Shown here piece after piece: positions 13,801 through 26,569 of a DNA stretch of 64,000 nucleotides. Every line of letters starts with the position of its first letter. The first letter of the stretch is position 1. The stretch is from Apteryx mantelli (lineage: Eukaryota; Chordata; Aves; Apterygiformes; Apterygidae). The stretch covers positions 77,479,268 through 77,543,267 of the forward strand of contig NC_089981.1 of NCBI RefSeq assembly GCF_036417845.1, read 5' to 3'. The notes under the pieces were generated by a model. The model was not told where the DNA came from, made no database searches, and worked only from the letters and a program-made list of their open reading frames with translations. A program made the position numbers and the translations under genes.

Positions 13801-16800
13801 ATTCATTTGTATTGTCCTGTATAAGTAATAGTCAAAATTTGTTATGAACTTGTGGTTATTGAGTGAAGTTCATTGATAGCCTCAGTGAATTCCTCTTGGA
13901 CAAGCACATAAGAAACTCAACAACTATGGTTCTGTGGCTATTAACGGAATTGTCTTCCAAGAGGCCCATAATTACATCTGGGTGAAGACTGGTCTCCAGG
14001 AGTCCACAAGTAGATGTACATCTACCCATGCTTATTATGGTACACTGTGGAGCAGTGCCACTTTGGCAAAATGGTATTAAATACCAAGAAGAATGTGTAA
14101 CAGGAGGAAGTGCAAGACTCAGAGATGGAGACTGAGATGGTGTTAAAGTAAGAAATGATGCTAATAACCTTAATGAAAGCCTGCAACACGGAAGAAAAGG
14201 GAAGCACATGTTTTACATCAGTTTCTGATACACCATTCATAACACCATCACAGTTAAATCATGTCATCCCAGATCAAGTCTTTCAACACTTTTTTAAAAA
14301 GTGTGTTATCTCCCAGAAGCTATTGCCTTGAAAATTCTCCTTAAATCAACCTTGAGTGCCTCAGCTTTCACAGTTTCCCATGACATTTTGATGTTCAAGT
14401 TATGTATGATACTTGTTCAGCTGAACAAATACAATGCATTTCATTTTTCCCATTAAAAAAAAAACCCACATATTTAAAAGAGAAAAGTTGCATTTTGGGC
14501 AGCTGCACATGTCCAGGTACAGGTACAACAAGCCAAATCCTGGGGCAGTTTTACACAGCTCAGCTAGAGCAGAAGATGAAATACGAACTTGCATTCCACT
14601 CTTTAAATGCAGTCCGAGACATGCTGCATTGCAATGACTTCTCTGTCTTACGTTAGGTACAAGGGAGTGACTTCACCCCTAACACACAACAACGTATCTG
14701 AACAGGCAGAAAGCTGCTAGTAAATCCCTTTAGTACTGTCACCCTGCATGCTCTTTGGGACCAAGTGAACCGGTCCTGAACTCCAGCATTACATCGTTCA
14801 TTCCTTGAATGGCAAAAAAGCATCTAGAATTAAGAAGTAGGATATCCAAGTAATATACAGTAGATAATGAATTCTGCAGTCCTTACTTAGACAAACAATT
14901 TCCTCACATCACCTTTCCCAGAAAGTGGAGGCTGCAATACAATATACGGTGCTAAATTAAACCTTACACAAACATTACTGATATGTACAGATATATACTG
15001 CTTCAAGTGCTTACTCATTGCATGCAATACAAGAAAACGGCAAGTTACTGGGGGCCAGGGGCAAGCATTACAAGAGCATTTTTCAGCTATTCAGAGTTGT
15101 GAATCCAAGGCAGTGTGTTGTTAAATTGAATGTCTCTATATGAAAGAGCTACAGTTATGGAACAGGATGGCAATGAGCACTGCACTTTATTTATCATCTT
15201 TTTTTATTATTAAGATGTTCATTGCAAGGAAATATACTTAAGCAACTTTAATTCTCTGCTAACAAGCTCTCTATATGGAGAAAAGGTTAATTTCAAAACT
15301 TTTTGGAAAGAGCATTCTAACTTGCTACAGTGCCCATAGCTGGGAAGAAGCATCTAGTCAAGCATAGCCTACAACAGTACTCATATCAGGCCACTTTGGG
15401 GTACTTCTACCCAAGTGTTTAACTGACTACATCTTGCTTTCCTAGGGGAAAAACAATGTACAGTGCTCCAAATAAATAATTTTTATATAGAGAAAGGAGG
15501 ATAGATATTTTGTAAAGTGTTTCCCTGACTGATTATAAATCAAAAATGTGAAAAAGTTCCAAATTACTTCAAAAGTACTTCATTAAATTGTGTTGGCTGC
15601 ATCACCACCTGCTACTAGCATGTGCTCCAATTTGATCATCTCTTGTCAAAGGTCAAATGGCCAAAGTGATGGTAGCATCCCCAGTTAAGCAACATCTATA
15701 TCGACAGCCAAAATGAGATACTGCTCCCTGAAAACAAGGGCAGGACCCATTCCCGTTTTCTTTATACATCTGCTTTTTCAGTTTGGTTCCCCCTTAAAAT
15801 AGGGCTGAAAATACCCATGGAGCCTGCTAGGCCTAAGCTTGGGTGTTTCTTGATTAGGGGCAACTATTAGCACCAAAATATTCACATGAAACCACACATC
15901 TAGGATCCTCCCCTTCTTGCTTCTTAATTGTCACCATGACAATGTCAACACTTAAATCACCACCACTGAACATATGCGAGATGTGGCCCAGTTTACATCT
16001 CTTAGAGTTGTTATCTAGACTGCTCTCAGACACACTATTGCATTTGGCTCAGATTTCTTAGGCTTTCTTCACAGCCACAGAGCTAGAGCATTACATTAGC
16101 AGAGAGAGGGGATGGGAATAACCAGGCGAAGAGAGGCCGTTACAAAGCAAGGTGAGATTCTGGAGACCGAGGTATGAATAGGACCCTGTGGCCACACACC
16201 AGCTCAAGGAAGACTCTGAGAGCTCCAGCCCTGCAAAGAAATTGGCTGCTTCAGTGACGCCCTGCGCATACGCAGGCCCTGCTGAAGCCAGCACGACTCT
16301 GTCAGCACCACTCCCAGCACCAAATGCTGACGCAGTCCTGTTCCACTTCAACAAGAATTTTAACCAAAAATTCCAGTGACATTAGGCAAGATCAGAATCG
16401 TTGTTGCCTTGAATGCCCTTATGGCATAGAGAAGATAGTAACATAGTGCCCAGTTCTTTGGGCAGTAGAACAAAACTGCTTTAAATGCCTGCTCCAAAGC
16501 TGGGACAGATCTCCAAAGGGACAGATGTCATGCCAACAAGCAAGTGCTTGGTGCATTATCTCTCTGGCATCTCACCCGAGAAAGAGGAGCGTGTTTTACC
16601 CCAATAATTGGGATTGTCTGTAAATAGGAAACACAGTTACAGTAGAATTAAGCAAGGCAGCATATTCCTAATAATGGAAATGTAGCACCTTTAGTATTGT
16701 AACACCTTTAATATTATGATATAGTATGAATATTAATTTAGCCTTAAGAGCAACTCTTTCATAAGCATGGAGGTATTTTTAATCAATGCTTATTGGCTAT

Positions 16801-16867
16801 TTTTTTAAGATGATTACAGTAGTTACAGAATTATTACATTTTAAAGGTATGTTTCTAATTACATTCT
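10881..16867. other. Intergenic sequence, no gene seen
   Basis: Scattered ORFs of 60-140 codons on both strands (for example 11050-11463) match nothing known. A faint CR1-like phrase (GGTTTGGGCTGGATGATC) lies near 11725 but is too short to call. An A/T-run palindrome (CACTTTTTTAAAAAGTG) lies at about 14287. Confidence 0.65.
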
Positions 16868-16950
16868 GGCAGGTCCTTAGCTGGAAATAATACCAGAGCT
16901 ATTTTGATACCAAAAGCTGTGGCATTTTATATCAGCTATGGTTATCTGCT
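16868..16950. repeat. Decayed palindromic repeat relic (ending GCTGG...CAGC type)
   Basis: AGGTCCTTAGCTGGAAATAATACC...AGCTATTTTGATACCAAAAGCTGTGGCATTTTATATCAGCTATGG fits a palindrome of the form 'cctcagctggtgtaaat...atttacaccagctgagg', now heavily mutated. Confidence 0.6.
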
Positions 16951-17974
16951 GTCAGCAGTCATCATTACAAGCATATGGTCAGCAGTGGTGACTTTGAAAA
17001 CCTGGGTGCAAAAACTGGGAACGAGCTAATGAAATTTCTGGGTGTACAGAACAGGATTGGAATATTTCACTGGAAGAACTGAATGACTTCAAGGACTGAA
17101 GTAGTACAAACAGGATGAAATCCAGTATTACCTAGCTCAGTTTCATGAAGTTGGCAGCAAAAATGTTATCTATAAACTGGGCACTTACCAGATGCATGTG
17201 GGAGAGGAGAAAACTGCTGTTTCAGTCAGTTTCAGGATTAGCATGAGCCCCTAAAGAGATGCAGCTACGGTAAACAAGAATTACGATCCAAAAACACATG
17301 GGATATTTCCAGCAGAAGGGGATGCGGTGGTCATACGTCATTGGAATACTGTGTAAAATTTAGGTCACCACTTTCAAGGACAGACACAGCTGTGCTCCAT
17401 ATGGGGGAGATCCACAGCCACAGCCCTGTCACATGGCCCCAGAGCATGTGCCTGGGCTCCCACATTTGTGTCTGGGAAATCCCATGCCATGCACCACATG
17501 AACAGGAAATCCAGTGTGTGGGAAACATGCACTGTACAGATGGCCAGTGAGTGCACAATAAGTCCGATGCATTCGCAATGTGCTGGGCTCATCAGGACAA
17601 GTTGACTCTGCAGTGCATTGCACAGGGAGGCTGATCTAGCTGGGAGGCTCCACAGCTTCTGTACGTAAGCTTTTCATTTTATCTTTGGGTTTCAAGGAGG
17701 TCCAACATGTATTGCACAGCACCAATCAAATAACATAGCACATGTAACATATACCCAGTGTATCCCTGACATGTCACACTCATTGACCAAGCGCTCGGCT
17801 GTCAAACTGCAAATGTATTTGTCTGTGACTTCCAGACGTCAACCAGCCTGATTAGAACGACTGTGCTGAACAAGTGACCATATGCTGTACCAAGCAGTGC
17901 TAATGCAAGAAAAAGAAGGAGAGGGTACCGCCATGTCTAGTTCTCCAATTAATCTTTTCCTATATGATGCAGAA

Positions 17975-18080
17975 AAATGGACTTACATGAAACAGGTGCA
18001 GAAGAGAGCTTCTAAGAGGATCAGGGAAATGGAAAGCCCATCTCATGAGAAGAGACTATGAGCATATCTGAATAAACAGG
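17975..18080 (+). mobile_element. CR1 LINE fragment (ORF2 3' region)
   Basis: GGTGCAGAAGAGAGCTTCTAAGAGGATCAGGG...CTCATGAGAAGAGACTATGAG matches the CR1 block that normally reads as 'GTCCAGAGGAGGGCCACGAAGATGATCAG...TATGAGGAAAGGCTGAG'. It is short, diverged and cut at both ends. Confidence 0.72.
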
Positions 18081-18389
18081 TGCAGACGGATGTAAACTCC
18101 TTTGTCCTTACTCTCAGTTGACCTATTCCTGGTCCAGAATCCATAGAGACTGTATTAGCACGGTGCTAATGAAGTCTTCAGCAGAACTTACTAGCTGAGG
18201 CTTAGCATTACACTGACATAGTCCTATAGGTGCCAGGAGAGGGGCAATCTGCACTTCAGCTCACCCAGAACATAAGCAGAACATCAGCCTGAAGCTGCCT
18301 GCCCCACTGGTACTGCTGTGCCCCATACAAGCCTGGCGTGTTAGCCCCAGCGGAAAAGTGCCCATAGGGCTGCCCTCTGAAAAGACACT

Positions 18390-18446
18390 GAAAGGGGAGG
18401 AAGAAAAAGGAGAGGAAGAAAAGGGAAGAAAGGGGAGGAAGAAAAA
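18390..18446. repeat. 57-nt uninterrupted polypurine tract
   Basis: Only A and G occur on the plus strand. AAAGGGGAGGAAGAAAAA is repeated exactly at 18391-18408 and 18429-18446, at the two ends. Such tracts can form triplex DNA and often mutate by slippage. Confidence 0.95.
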
Positions 18447-18933
18447 TTGGCTCAGCAAAAAGACAATGTTGGCATAGGAACAAATGGGTGTAAATCGGCC
18501 ATAGACACTTTTAAGCTGGAAATTAGAATAACTGTTCTAAACATTATGGCAATGAGATCCTGGGAGAACCTACAAGTAATGGGGGCAAAAATGTAACTAA
18601 TTTTAAGGTGATACTTGATCTGTTTCTGAACAGAATTCTATACTACAGAGATATCTGAAATACTCCTAGACATCCTATAAGATCCCACCCTGCAAAACTC
18701 CATTAGCTGTGAACTGCAAACTGAAACCCAATTGAAATCAGAAATTTAATTAAATTCAGCTCCGCTGAGCCTGCTGCTGACAGTCATTATGCTGGTAAAA
18801 AGTGACAGCTGCTTCCATTGGCAGTCCAATGTCAATGACTGTTACAGCAGGCCAAGGAATAGACACAGGCTATGACTACCCTAGGACCACAGCATTTTGT
18901 AGAAGGTATTTATAAGAAAGAATTCAGAACCTT

Positions 18934-18990
18934 TTATATATATATATATATAAAATATATAAATAAAATATATATAAAAAATATATATAT
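18934..18990. repeat. (TA)n-rich microsatellite
   Basis: Runs of TATATA are interrupted by AAA over about 57 bp. The lysine/isoleucine/tyrosine-rich ORF over it is a product of the repeat. Confidence 0.9.
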
Positions 18991-19886
18991 GCTTTCATCA
19001 GCTAAGATACTTTACTGCTACTTTAATTTATGTTTTGCTGCTGTCTTTCATTTTTTTGGCTCAGTGGGAGCATAATGCCAATTAAAATCAGTTAAGAAAG
19101 AAAATGTCAGTTTTTCCAAATACAACATAATTGTTCTTAAAAAAATGTTCCCTCAGTATCTAGTAAATCCAGGGTTTGTTTGTTTGCCATAAATATTTCA
19201 AAACTCTTTCCCCCTTCTATGAGTAGACTTAGATCACTTTGATCCCTCTTATTCACAATTAATAATACATACTTCTAGCTCTGTAAAAATGTATGATTCC
19301 CATATAAAAGGGGTTGTGAATACCTTTTGTAAATAAGTACCATTTTCTTGTTTTAAGAAGTTTGAACTTGGTTTCAGGTAAGGACTAGCAGCAAGAGATT
19401 AGTATCCCTACAAAACCAATGTTATTAACATGTCAACAATAAAAGTATAGTTGGATTCTGGGAAGCAGGTTTGCATATATGTTAATATTCAGAGGCAATT
19501 TGTGGTCCTTCATTTAAGTTTCACAGAGGATGGTGGACCGCTCAAGGTATCGGAAATAATTCATGCGCTGAGAAGAGTGAATTGGAACCCAAAATTTAAT
19601 ATCTAGGTTTAAAGTATCCATTTAATCTTTGGTTGGTTTTTGTGCCAGAGCTTCAGGTGGAAATGATGGGCCATATGAAATGATGAGCTACATCACATAG
19701 CTATGCTTGTCACAGTTTTTCCCTGTGAAGATACTGTATTGCTTAGTCTAAGAATAACTTTAAAATTCACAGAAAGTAAGAACTGTTGAGCAGCTAAAAA
19801 TAAAAAGTCACAGGAGGACGCTCTATTAGGCATAAACATTGAGACCCTTCGAATCAACTTCAGCTACTGAGCTAACCTAAACATTT

Positions 19887-19940
19887 TGGGTGAAATCCTG
19901 ATCCCAGTGAATTCAGAATTATTTGTGGTGAGAACTAATG
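19887..19940. repeat. Decayed palindromic repeat relic (GGGTGAAATCCTG end)
   Basis: GGGTGAAATCCTGATCCCAGTGAATTCAG is one end of the palindromic repeat whose intact form starts 'gggtgaaatcctggccccattgaagtcaatgg'. The other arm is too decayed to place. Confidence 0.55.
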
Positions 19941-21571
19941 TTTCTCCTTTTATTTCTGTTTTCCTGCTAATGAGTATCAGATACAACATTGCAAGACTAT
20001 TCTGTAAACAAAGTGCAAAATTAATCATTTTCAGAGGAACATTTTATTCACAGAAGGCTATGCAGGGAAGGAATTAAGCCTAAGTAAATAAACAATGAAG
20101 GTAAATCAGAATATACAGAAAAAGTGAAAAGACCATCAGAAGATGCAATTAAAAAAAATTACTGGATATATTACAGCATAAAGCAAAATATACCGTTTAT
20201 GAGGAAAACTCAAGGATTGAGTAAAATGCTGAGTAATTTCATCTGAGCATTAAATTACTTGCAGTTTCCTGCATAAAAGGAAAAATCAGAACAGAGATTC
20301 AGTCCCTTCTTATGCCAAAGATCTTTTCCTCATCCAAGAACAGAGAAGCTAGCAGGTTTATGCAATTTTATGTCAATTAAAATTTTCCATATAAACAATG
20401 TATAACTAACTGACTTCCACTTCCAATACTTTCTGGGCAAAGGTTTAGAAAGAAATACTGCATTGCAATTTAAAATAACCAAATTGCATCTATTTTGGAA
20501 AAAGTAAAGAATTACATGCAGTTCACATTTGTCAAAATCTTTCTATCTGACTGCAGAGGTCTATTATTAGAATGTGTCAAACCTGTCCAGAAACCAGCCA
20601 TATTTCTTTCTACTATTGATAAACAAGCCTTGAATTAAATTAGGAGATTAAGAGGTGTATTCCATCCAATTCTTATGTATGTTTAGTCATTAATCCAAAA
20701 CAACATTGCCAAACCCTGACCACAGAAATAGTAAAAATAAATACCAAAGGTCTGGGAAGAGAAATCCTGAGGTCACAAAGAGAAGGTAACTAGAAGGGAG
20801 TATCCTGGAAATTCAGACTTATAAATCATCAAGGGCTGAAAGAAACAAATTTCAGAAGTTGCATAATGCCATTTTACATGGCTAAAAATAATAGAGTCAT
20901 GGTGCAAATGCCAGGAAAAAAAATCACTGAAAAACTTCACAACTATTTATGTTCAAAGAAAAGTCCTGAAGAAGGCAAGTTATTTGAAGAGAGCATGAGA
21001 ACACAGTAATGTTGCGTTCTAGCTTTGTTTGGAAGGTCACTTGTTTAAAACAGGTCTGTCAAAACGATCGTTTATACAGAACTGGAGCACGTTATGTATG
21101 TAATATGCATTTTAGTGATGCTGGGGATAAAAGGTGGATCATCTCAATTCTATATTCAAAAGTGGGCTGATACTCCTGTCTTTGTAGCGTGAACTATTCC
21201 ATTCTTTTTAAATTATTTGTTCTTCAGCTCTACAGCGTATTCAAAAAATGTTAAACCATAGCTGGGAAAACCCTTATATTGTAGAAAAAGATTATCCTAT
21301 ACATGATCCCTAAAGACTTTTCTTGCATAAATGTTTTTCTAAATGCTGTTTTTCCTGCTGTCCCCTCTGAGTCTGTTACAGATTGAAAATTCAAATGTTT
21401 ATGTCAATTCAGGCAAGACACATGCAACAGTCTGAAAACTTGAGCCATTTAAAGGCTATTATTTTAAAATTCTTTATATTCTATTGCACTTCTTAAGGAA
21501 AGCGAGGTGATGAAAATCACTTCCTGAGTCTTCAGCTCTCCTTTTGTCTGTTATCATACTACATGGCTCGA

Positions 21572-21635
21572 GTAAAATCCTGATCGCTATGAAGGCACTG
21601 GGAGTTTGCCACTGATCATTTGAGGCTTTCACCAC
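21572..21635. repeat. Decayed palindromic repeat relic (same type as 19887)
   Basis: AAAATCCTGATCGCTATGAAGGCACTGGGAGTTTGCCACTGATCATTTGAGG keeps most of the 'aaatcctggctccattgaagtcaatgggagttttgccattgacttcaatgggg' order. Confidence 0.6.
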
Positions 21636-22514
21636 ACAAGTATCTGGGCTCTAGGAATCAGCCTGTAACGAAGAATGCCAGGCAGCAGTGAGATTTCTCC
21701 ACAGAAAGGAAGCTCAGAAGAGTTTCCTTCGCCCCCAACAAAGCCTGGACCCAGTCAGTCCACTCAAAAGTAACCTCATAACATTTTGAGAAAAGATCAT
21801 TGTCATGCTGCCATTTAAAAGAAGAAAACTAACTTTAGTTATAAGCCTGCTAGTCTCATCTTTCTAAATGGTGTATTGAAATTTGCTTAGTGGAAACATA
21901 CTCTTTGTCATAAAACACTGCACATGGCACATTTTGGTAGAATCTTTTTAGCAGAGATTTAGATTCAAGCAAATTGCATCTCCTCATCCTTCTCTGAATT
22001 GCACCTGAAGCCAGTGTGAAAAATATAATGGAAGAGGCATTTTCTCTCTCTGCCAGTGACTTCATCTGTATTCAATGTGTATAAAGTCGCCACTTAAGTA
22101 TAACTCTGTGGGGTTCCACTTCTGGACTAGACTGTTGTCTTTGCTGCAGAGCAAACCATTCAGATAACTATAATTATACTGTACTACCAGGGGGTCTAGC
22201 CTGAGCTCTTGAGCCACAACAGCTTTTGAGCAGATCTCTTGATGGGTAGCAGAGATGTGTTTGGCACAAAGGTTTCTGGATAATCTGATTTCCTATTGCT
22301 GGAGGAAGTGTGTTAGCAGCTGCTGCTGAAGCTGGCATTGCTGGCTCACCCGAGAAGGCAGCTGTGCACCCCATTCAACTCCATCCCCCGGTGACACGCT
22401 GGAACCTTGCAACAGCCACTGTCATCTCCTGTACATCTCCCAAACTCCTCTGCTACACAAAAGCTGATACTACATACATTTTCCTTGCAGTGAAGCTTAT
22501 TCAAGAGGTTTCTG

Positions 22515-22677
22515 CTCTTAACACATTCTCACTATGCAACTCCACCCAGGTGCGGTTTGATAATATTATTAAGACAGTCTAATGGGCCAGTTCTGTTACC
22601 CCAGCCTTGGCTTCAGCTTGCAGCCGTTTCCCTTGTGCCTTCTCAGCATTGCACCTGTGATCTCTGGTTTTGTCATG
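22515..22677 (+). repeat. Inverted duplication, arm 1 (likely source copy)
   Basis: This 163-bp segment matches the reverse complement of 24525-24684 almost perfectly. The differences I see are a 3-bp ATT indel in the AATATTATT stretch, one G/A at 22625 and a few bases near 22668. No matching direct repeats flank this arm, so it is the likelier source. I recognise no known element in it. Confidence 0.93.
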
Positions 22678-24231
22678 AGACAGTCTAGGGAGCTAACCTG
22701 GCAGGAAATAAATCATTTCTGTAGAGCTAAGTTTTTCTGCCCCCCTTAGTTCCCTAAACCAGTTTCACCATGGGATCACAAAAGACCCAGTGCAAGCAGA
22801 AGTGAGAAAGCAGTAACAGGCTAGAAAATCGTCCCTTTTGGCATCATTTAGTGCTGTAATTGAGCTGCACTGTAAACAAAACAAACAAACAAAAAAAACC
22901 CCACCTCTCTCCTTCTTTTCAACCCAGACCCTTTTGGTCATCTAGTTTCTACTGCAGATTCACATGCTGCTAGAACAACAGGGGCAGTAATAAGCAGTAG
23001 CGTGGAAGTAGATGCAGAAATCTGTTAGCACTTCTGGGGAACTCTACACTGGATCATGCTGTTATTTCTTGTGGCTGTTAGCCAAATAAAGTTTTGATAG
23101 GTGGCTCGCAAACTCAAGAAAATGTGAGTTGCCACTTCCTCAGAGTCAGAGCTCAGTGTTGCACTAGAAGACAAATAGTTCTAGAACCAATCCTCCCTCC
23201 AAATCAGTCAATTCCCCCCAAATTCAATCCATAATCAGCAGCAAGTGAAAAGGAAAAGAAAAAGCTTCAGTGCAGAGAACCTCTTGGTCTTATACGACAC
23301 ATTAGTCATATATTCAAAGATGTGAATGCCAAGGTGGGGTAGGAGAATCAAAGCTAATGGCTCTGCTGGTGATTTTATAGACCAGTCTGGAGTATGACCC
23401 TTTTTTTCTTTCGATCCGCAGAGCTACTCAAAGCGTTGGTTAGCTGCTTGACTTTGCACGTTTTTTCTCTCTCCAGGCACACAGATTTGAAACCAGCTCA
23501 AGTCGCATATAAAAAAAACAGGACGCAGGAGGAAAAAAAAAAAACCAGGAGTGATCTAGAAGTGGTGAAAGATTAATAGGGATGTAGGTCCAGAAACAGC
23601 AAGACCCATGCATAGACTCCAGCGTAGAGTAACTTCTTTCCAGAGGTGTCATTAAGAGTAAACAATTGTAAATGGAGTTTATCCACTTCAGATTTCAGCA
23701 ATATAACATTTACCCACTTCTTACAGATACCAGACAGGTGAGTAATTTACCACTGCACTACTACACTTCTCTGTAGTCACTGGACACAGGTAGACACTTA
23801 TAGGATGAGAAATTGTTTAGCTATTATTTCAGGGCCCAATCCAAACTTCAGTGAAGTCTTTTAATCCCTTCACATAAAGTTCTATTCTAACATTAACTAC
23901 ATGTAACTAAAATGATATGAGATGTGGATTTCTTCCAAAATACATTTAGTTTCCTGTCAGAAACTATTGACTGCCTCTGCACAGGAAATTATAAAATAGA
24001 AAATAAACATGTAAATATACCATTTCAACACATTCTCTACATCAAAGCAGACCTGATGTTTTTAATTTCAGCTTTTTAAGGTTTTATTTTTATAAGTCGC
24101 TGGATTTATTTTGTAGCTCCTGTTTACAAAAAGAACTTTAACAAAGTTATAAATTACATTTATCAAATCAAAAAAAACTAGAACTATAAAGTTCTCAAAA
24201 GGGGAAATAATGTAAACCTTTTATCTGCATC

Positions 24232-24277
24232 TGTGCGCGCACACACACACACACACACACATGCGCGTATATATGTA
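24232..24277. repeat. 46-bp perfect alternating pyrimidine-purine tract with (CA)n core
   Basis: TGTGCGCG, then (CA) repeats from 24240 to about 24261, then TGCGCGTATATATGTA. Every dinucleotide step from 24232 to 24277 is pyrimidine-purine. It is a microsatellite and, by its CG/CA/TG steps, a strong Z-DNA candidate. Confidence 0.95.
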
Positions 24278-24524
24278 AAGCTAGTGACTGCTGAACCACA
24301 GACCACATGCAGAAGAGTAAAAACCACCCACAACCAGATGTGCCACTGTAAAACTCATATTTTAGAATATATTCCATGAACTTTTTGGTGCTCAGGAAGG
24401 CACAAGTTCCCACGCTATTAAGAGCAACATAGATTCCTAGAAAGACCTTTATGTATCTAAAAATAATAGAAGGTCCATTTCTAATTGGAAGGTATGACCC
24501 TTACGAAGTTCAGAGATGGTTTAC

Positions 24525-24684
24525 CATGACAAAACCAAAAATCACAGGTGCAATGCTGAGAAGGCACAAGGGAAATGGCTGCAAGCTGAAGCCAAGGCTG
24601 GGGTAACAGAACTGGCCCATTAGACTGTCTTAATATTATCAAACCGCACCTGGGTGGAGTTGCATAGTGAGAATGTGTTAAGAG
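24525..24684 (-). repeat. Inverted duplication, arm 2 (inserted copy with target-site-like duplication)
   Basis: This is the reverse-complement copy of 22515-22677, about 97% identical by eye. It is bracketed by a direct repeat: AGAGATGGTTTACCA at 24512-24526 and 24692-24706, extendable to 19 bp with one mismatch (24508-24526 and 24688-24706). Such flanks look like a target-site duplication made when the copy was inserted. There is no poly(A) or (ATTCTATG)n tail, so it is not a standard retroposon. Confidence 0.93.
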
Positions 24685-24706
24685 TATGTTAAGAGATGGT
24701 TTACCA

Positions 24707-26569
24707 GAGTGAAAACACAATTTTGAAAAATGTCACATAATAAAGAAGTGAGAATAGCAGTGACACATCACTTCAAACTTTCCTAGAACCAAAAGGGCTA
24801 CAGAAACAACTCAATCCTTTTCCACTTGGTTTTGTATAAATATAAATGAATGTTGTACTTAGAGTGAATGCATCAGTATATGACTTGTAGAGCCATGCAG
24901 ACCCACTGTTTCATTATGAAACAGCAGCCTCAGGTTACATTTGAAGTCTATAGTAGGTAGTAGTAGTGTAGCAGAGGGCTATTGAACAAAATGCTTCAGT
25001 TCTCTGCTCTACCCACAGCTGAATAGGAAACTCCAATTCAAAAGTTTCTCTCAAGCTACAAAAATAAAGCAAAGTTTTTTCCACAGAACAGAGGAAAAGT
25101 CATTTCCAAGGTATCTATTCAGCTACAAATATTCTATATAAGACTAACCAGTTTGTTACCTCAGAGTATCTCTCACTGATCTAGTAGAGCAAAGTTTGTT
25201 GATATTCAGGGTTGCAAACCCATCTGTTTACTCAGGCTTTTGTCTGTCAGCATAGTTTGAAGAGGTCACTTTGAGAGATCAATTATTTTTCCTGGGGGTT
25301 TCTTTAGAGCTACCACAATTTGTTACTGCGTCTGTTTAGAGGCTTTAATTTGTGTTTTTCAGGATTGCATAACTGCACAGAGAGGTGGTGAGAGGCCCAC
25401 ATGAAGAGTTCAAAATAAGTTTGACAATATAGTAAATATCTACTCAGTAATTTTCCCTGAACTGAGAACCATGGAATGCCAAAAAGCTATTAATCAGGCT
25501 AGTGTATGAGCATGTCCTTTAAAAGGAATAGAGCATATATTTCCATTCAGATACTACTGCCCTGAATTCACTTCATTTACTGTTGACACACACTAAAGAT
25601 GACCCACCAAGGGGGCTACAAAATAAGTGCCTAATTAGATTGTTCTAAAACAGTCTATTCTGAACCAGATAAATAAAAATTAAAATGAGATTAATTTTGC
25701 CTTGTATCCGGAGTTCTCATAAATTACATAAAAATGAATTAAGCTTTCCAGACTCCCATGAGGGGGCTAAGTATTAATTCTCTCATTTTATGGAGGTTAG
25801 ATGTGAGGTGCAGAGACATGCACAGTCTCCCAGTGGGGGCTGCACCCGATGGGAGCTGCAGGTGCTCACAACCTCAGAGGATCAGCAGCCAGGTATCCGT
25901 AGTTGGCCAAACAAAAACGGGGCGCTCGGAACGGATAAACACTTCGCACGCTTGGGTCATGCACCCCAAAGCCGGCATGGCCAGCACCTGTGTGAGCAGC
26001 AGCTACAGCAGCTCAGGAATGTGCCAGTCACATTTGCACAGCAGAAGGCAGCCTTCAGCATTTCGGGCAACGCTAATGCTCCTTTCTGAAGAAGTGATGT
26101 GTGCACTGCAAGTTGTGATCAGAGGATCAACTCAGTGGCAAGGCTTGAGCAGAGCTGGCAGTTTTGGTCTAGCACTGCGTCTCTACAGATACACCCCAGC
26201 TAGATTTAAGCTGCTCCTCTCAGGTACCGGTCTCAGTCTACTGCAGCAACAAGGGTTTTCAGGCCATAAATTCCTCCTGATGGGGTGAAGACTCAAGGTG
26301 GCTGCCCTGCGCTCAGCTCTGCACACAAGGACCTTGCTACTGATGCACAGGCTGGAGAACCCAAACTGGCTCTCACATGTCCACGCTGTAGACACTACAT
26401 AGGCCTATCTGACCTTGTCCATGAAGCGGCGCTTCCCCAATCTGTTCAAGGGTTTTGCTGGGCATACTCACATGAGAAGCTTTATTTCTATTGTATTTAT
26501 CTTTCACTTGACAACAGCAAAAAAAAAAAAATTGCTGCCTCCTCCTGGATCGTTTTAAGTGTGCATCCA
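24707..26569. other. Intergenic sequence left of the DIO3 CpG island
   Basis: A 176-codon ORF at 25758-26288 is the longest outside GC-rich DNA. Its Ser/Gln/Cys-rich translation has no motif I recognise and overlaps a weak MIR-like core. It ends with an A run (about 26519-26531) right before the composition shift at 26570. Confidence 0.6.
25780..25850 (-). mobile_element. Possible MIR core relic, reverse orientation
   Basis: CTCTCATTTTATGGAGGTTAGATGTGAGGTGCAGAGACATGCACAGTC resembles the MIR core read in reverse complement. It is short and weak. Confidence 0.4.

Larger units (their letters stand above)
18447..22514. other. Intergenic sequence, no gene seen apart from listed repeats
   Basis: AT-rich sequence holding the TA microsatellite and two palindromic relics. 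No ORF over 75 codons suggests a protein. Confidence 0.65.

Noticed and set aside
25758-26288. 176-codon ORF left of the CpG island
   Set aside because: The longest in AT-normal DNA, but with no domain, an overlapping 99-codon frame, and a weak MIR-like relic at its start. Transcript evidence would be needed.
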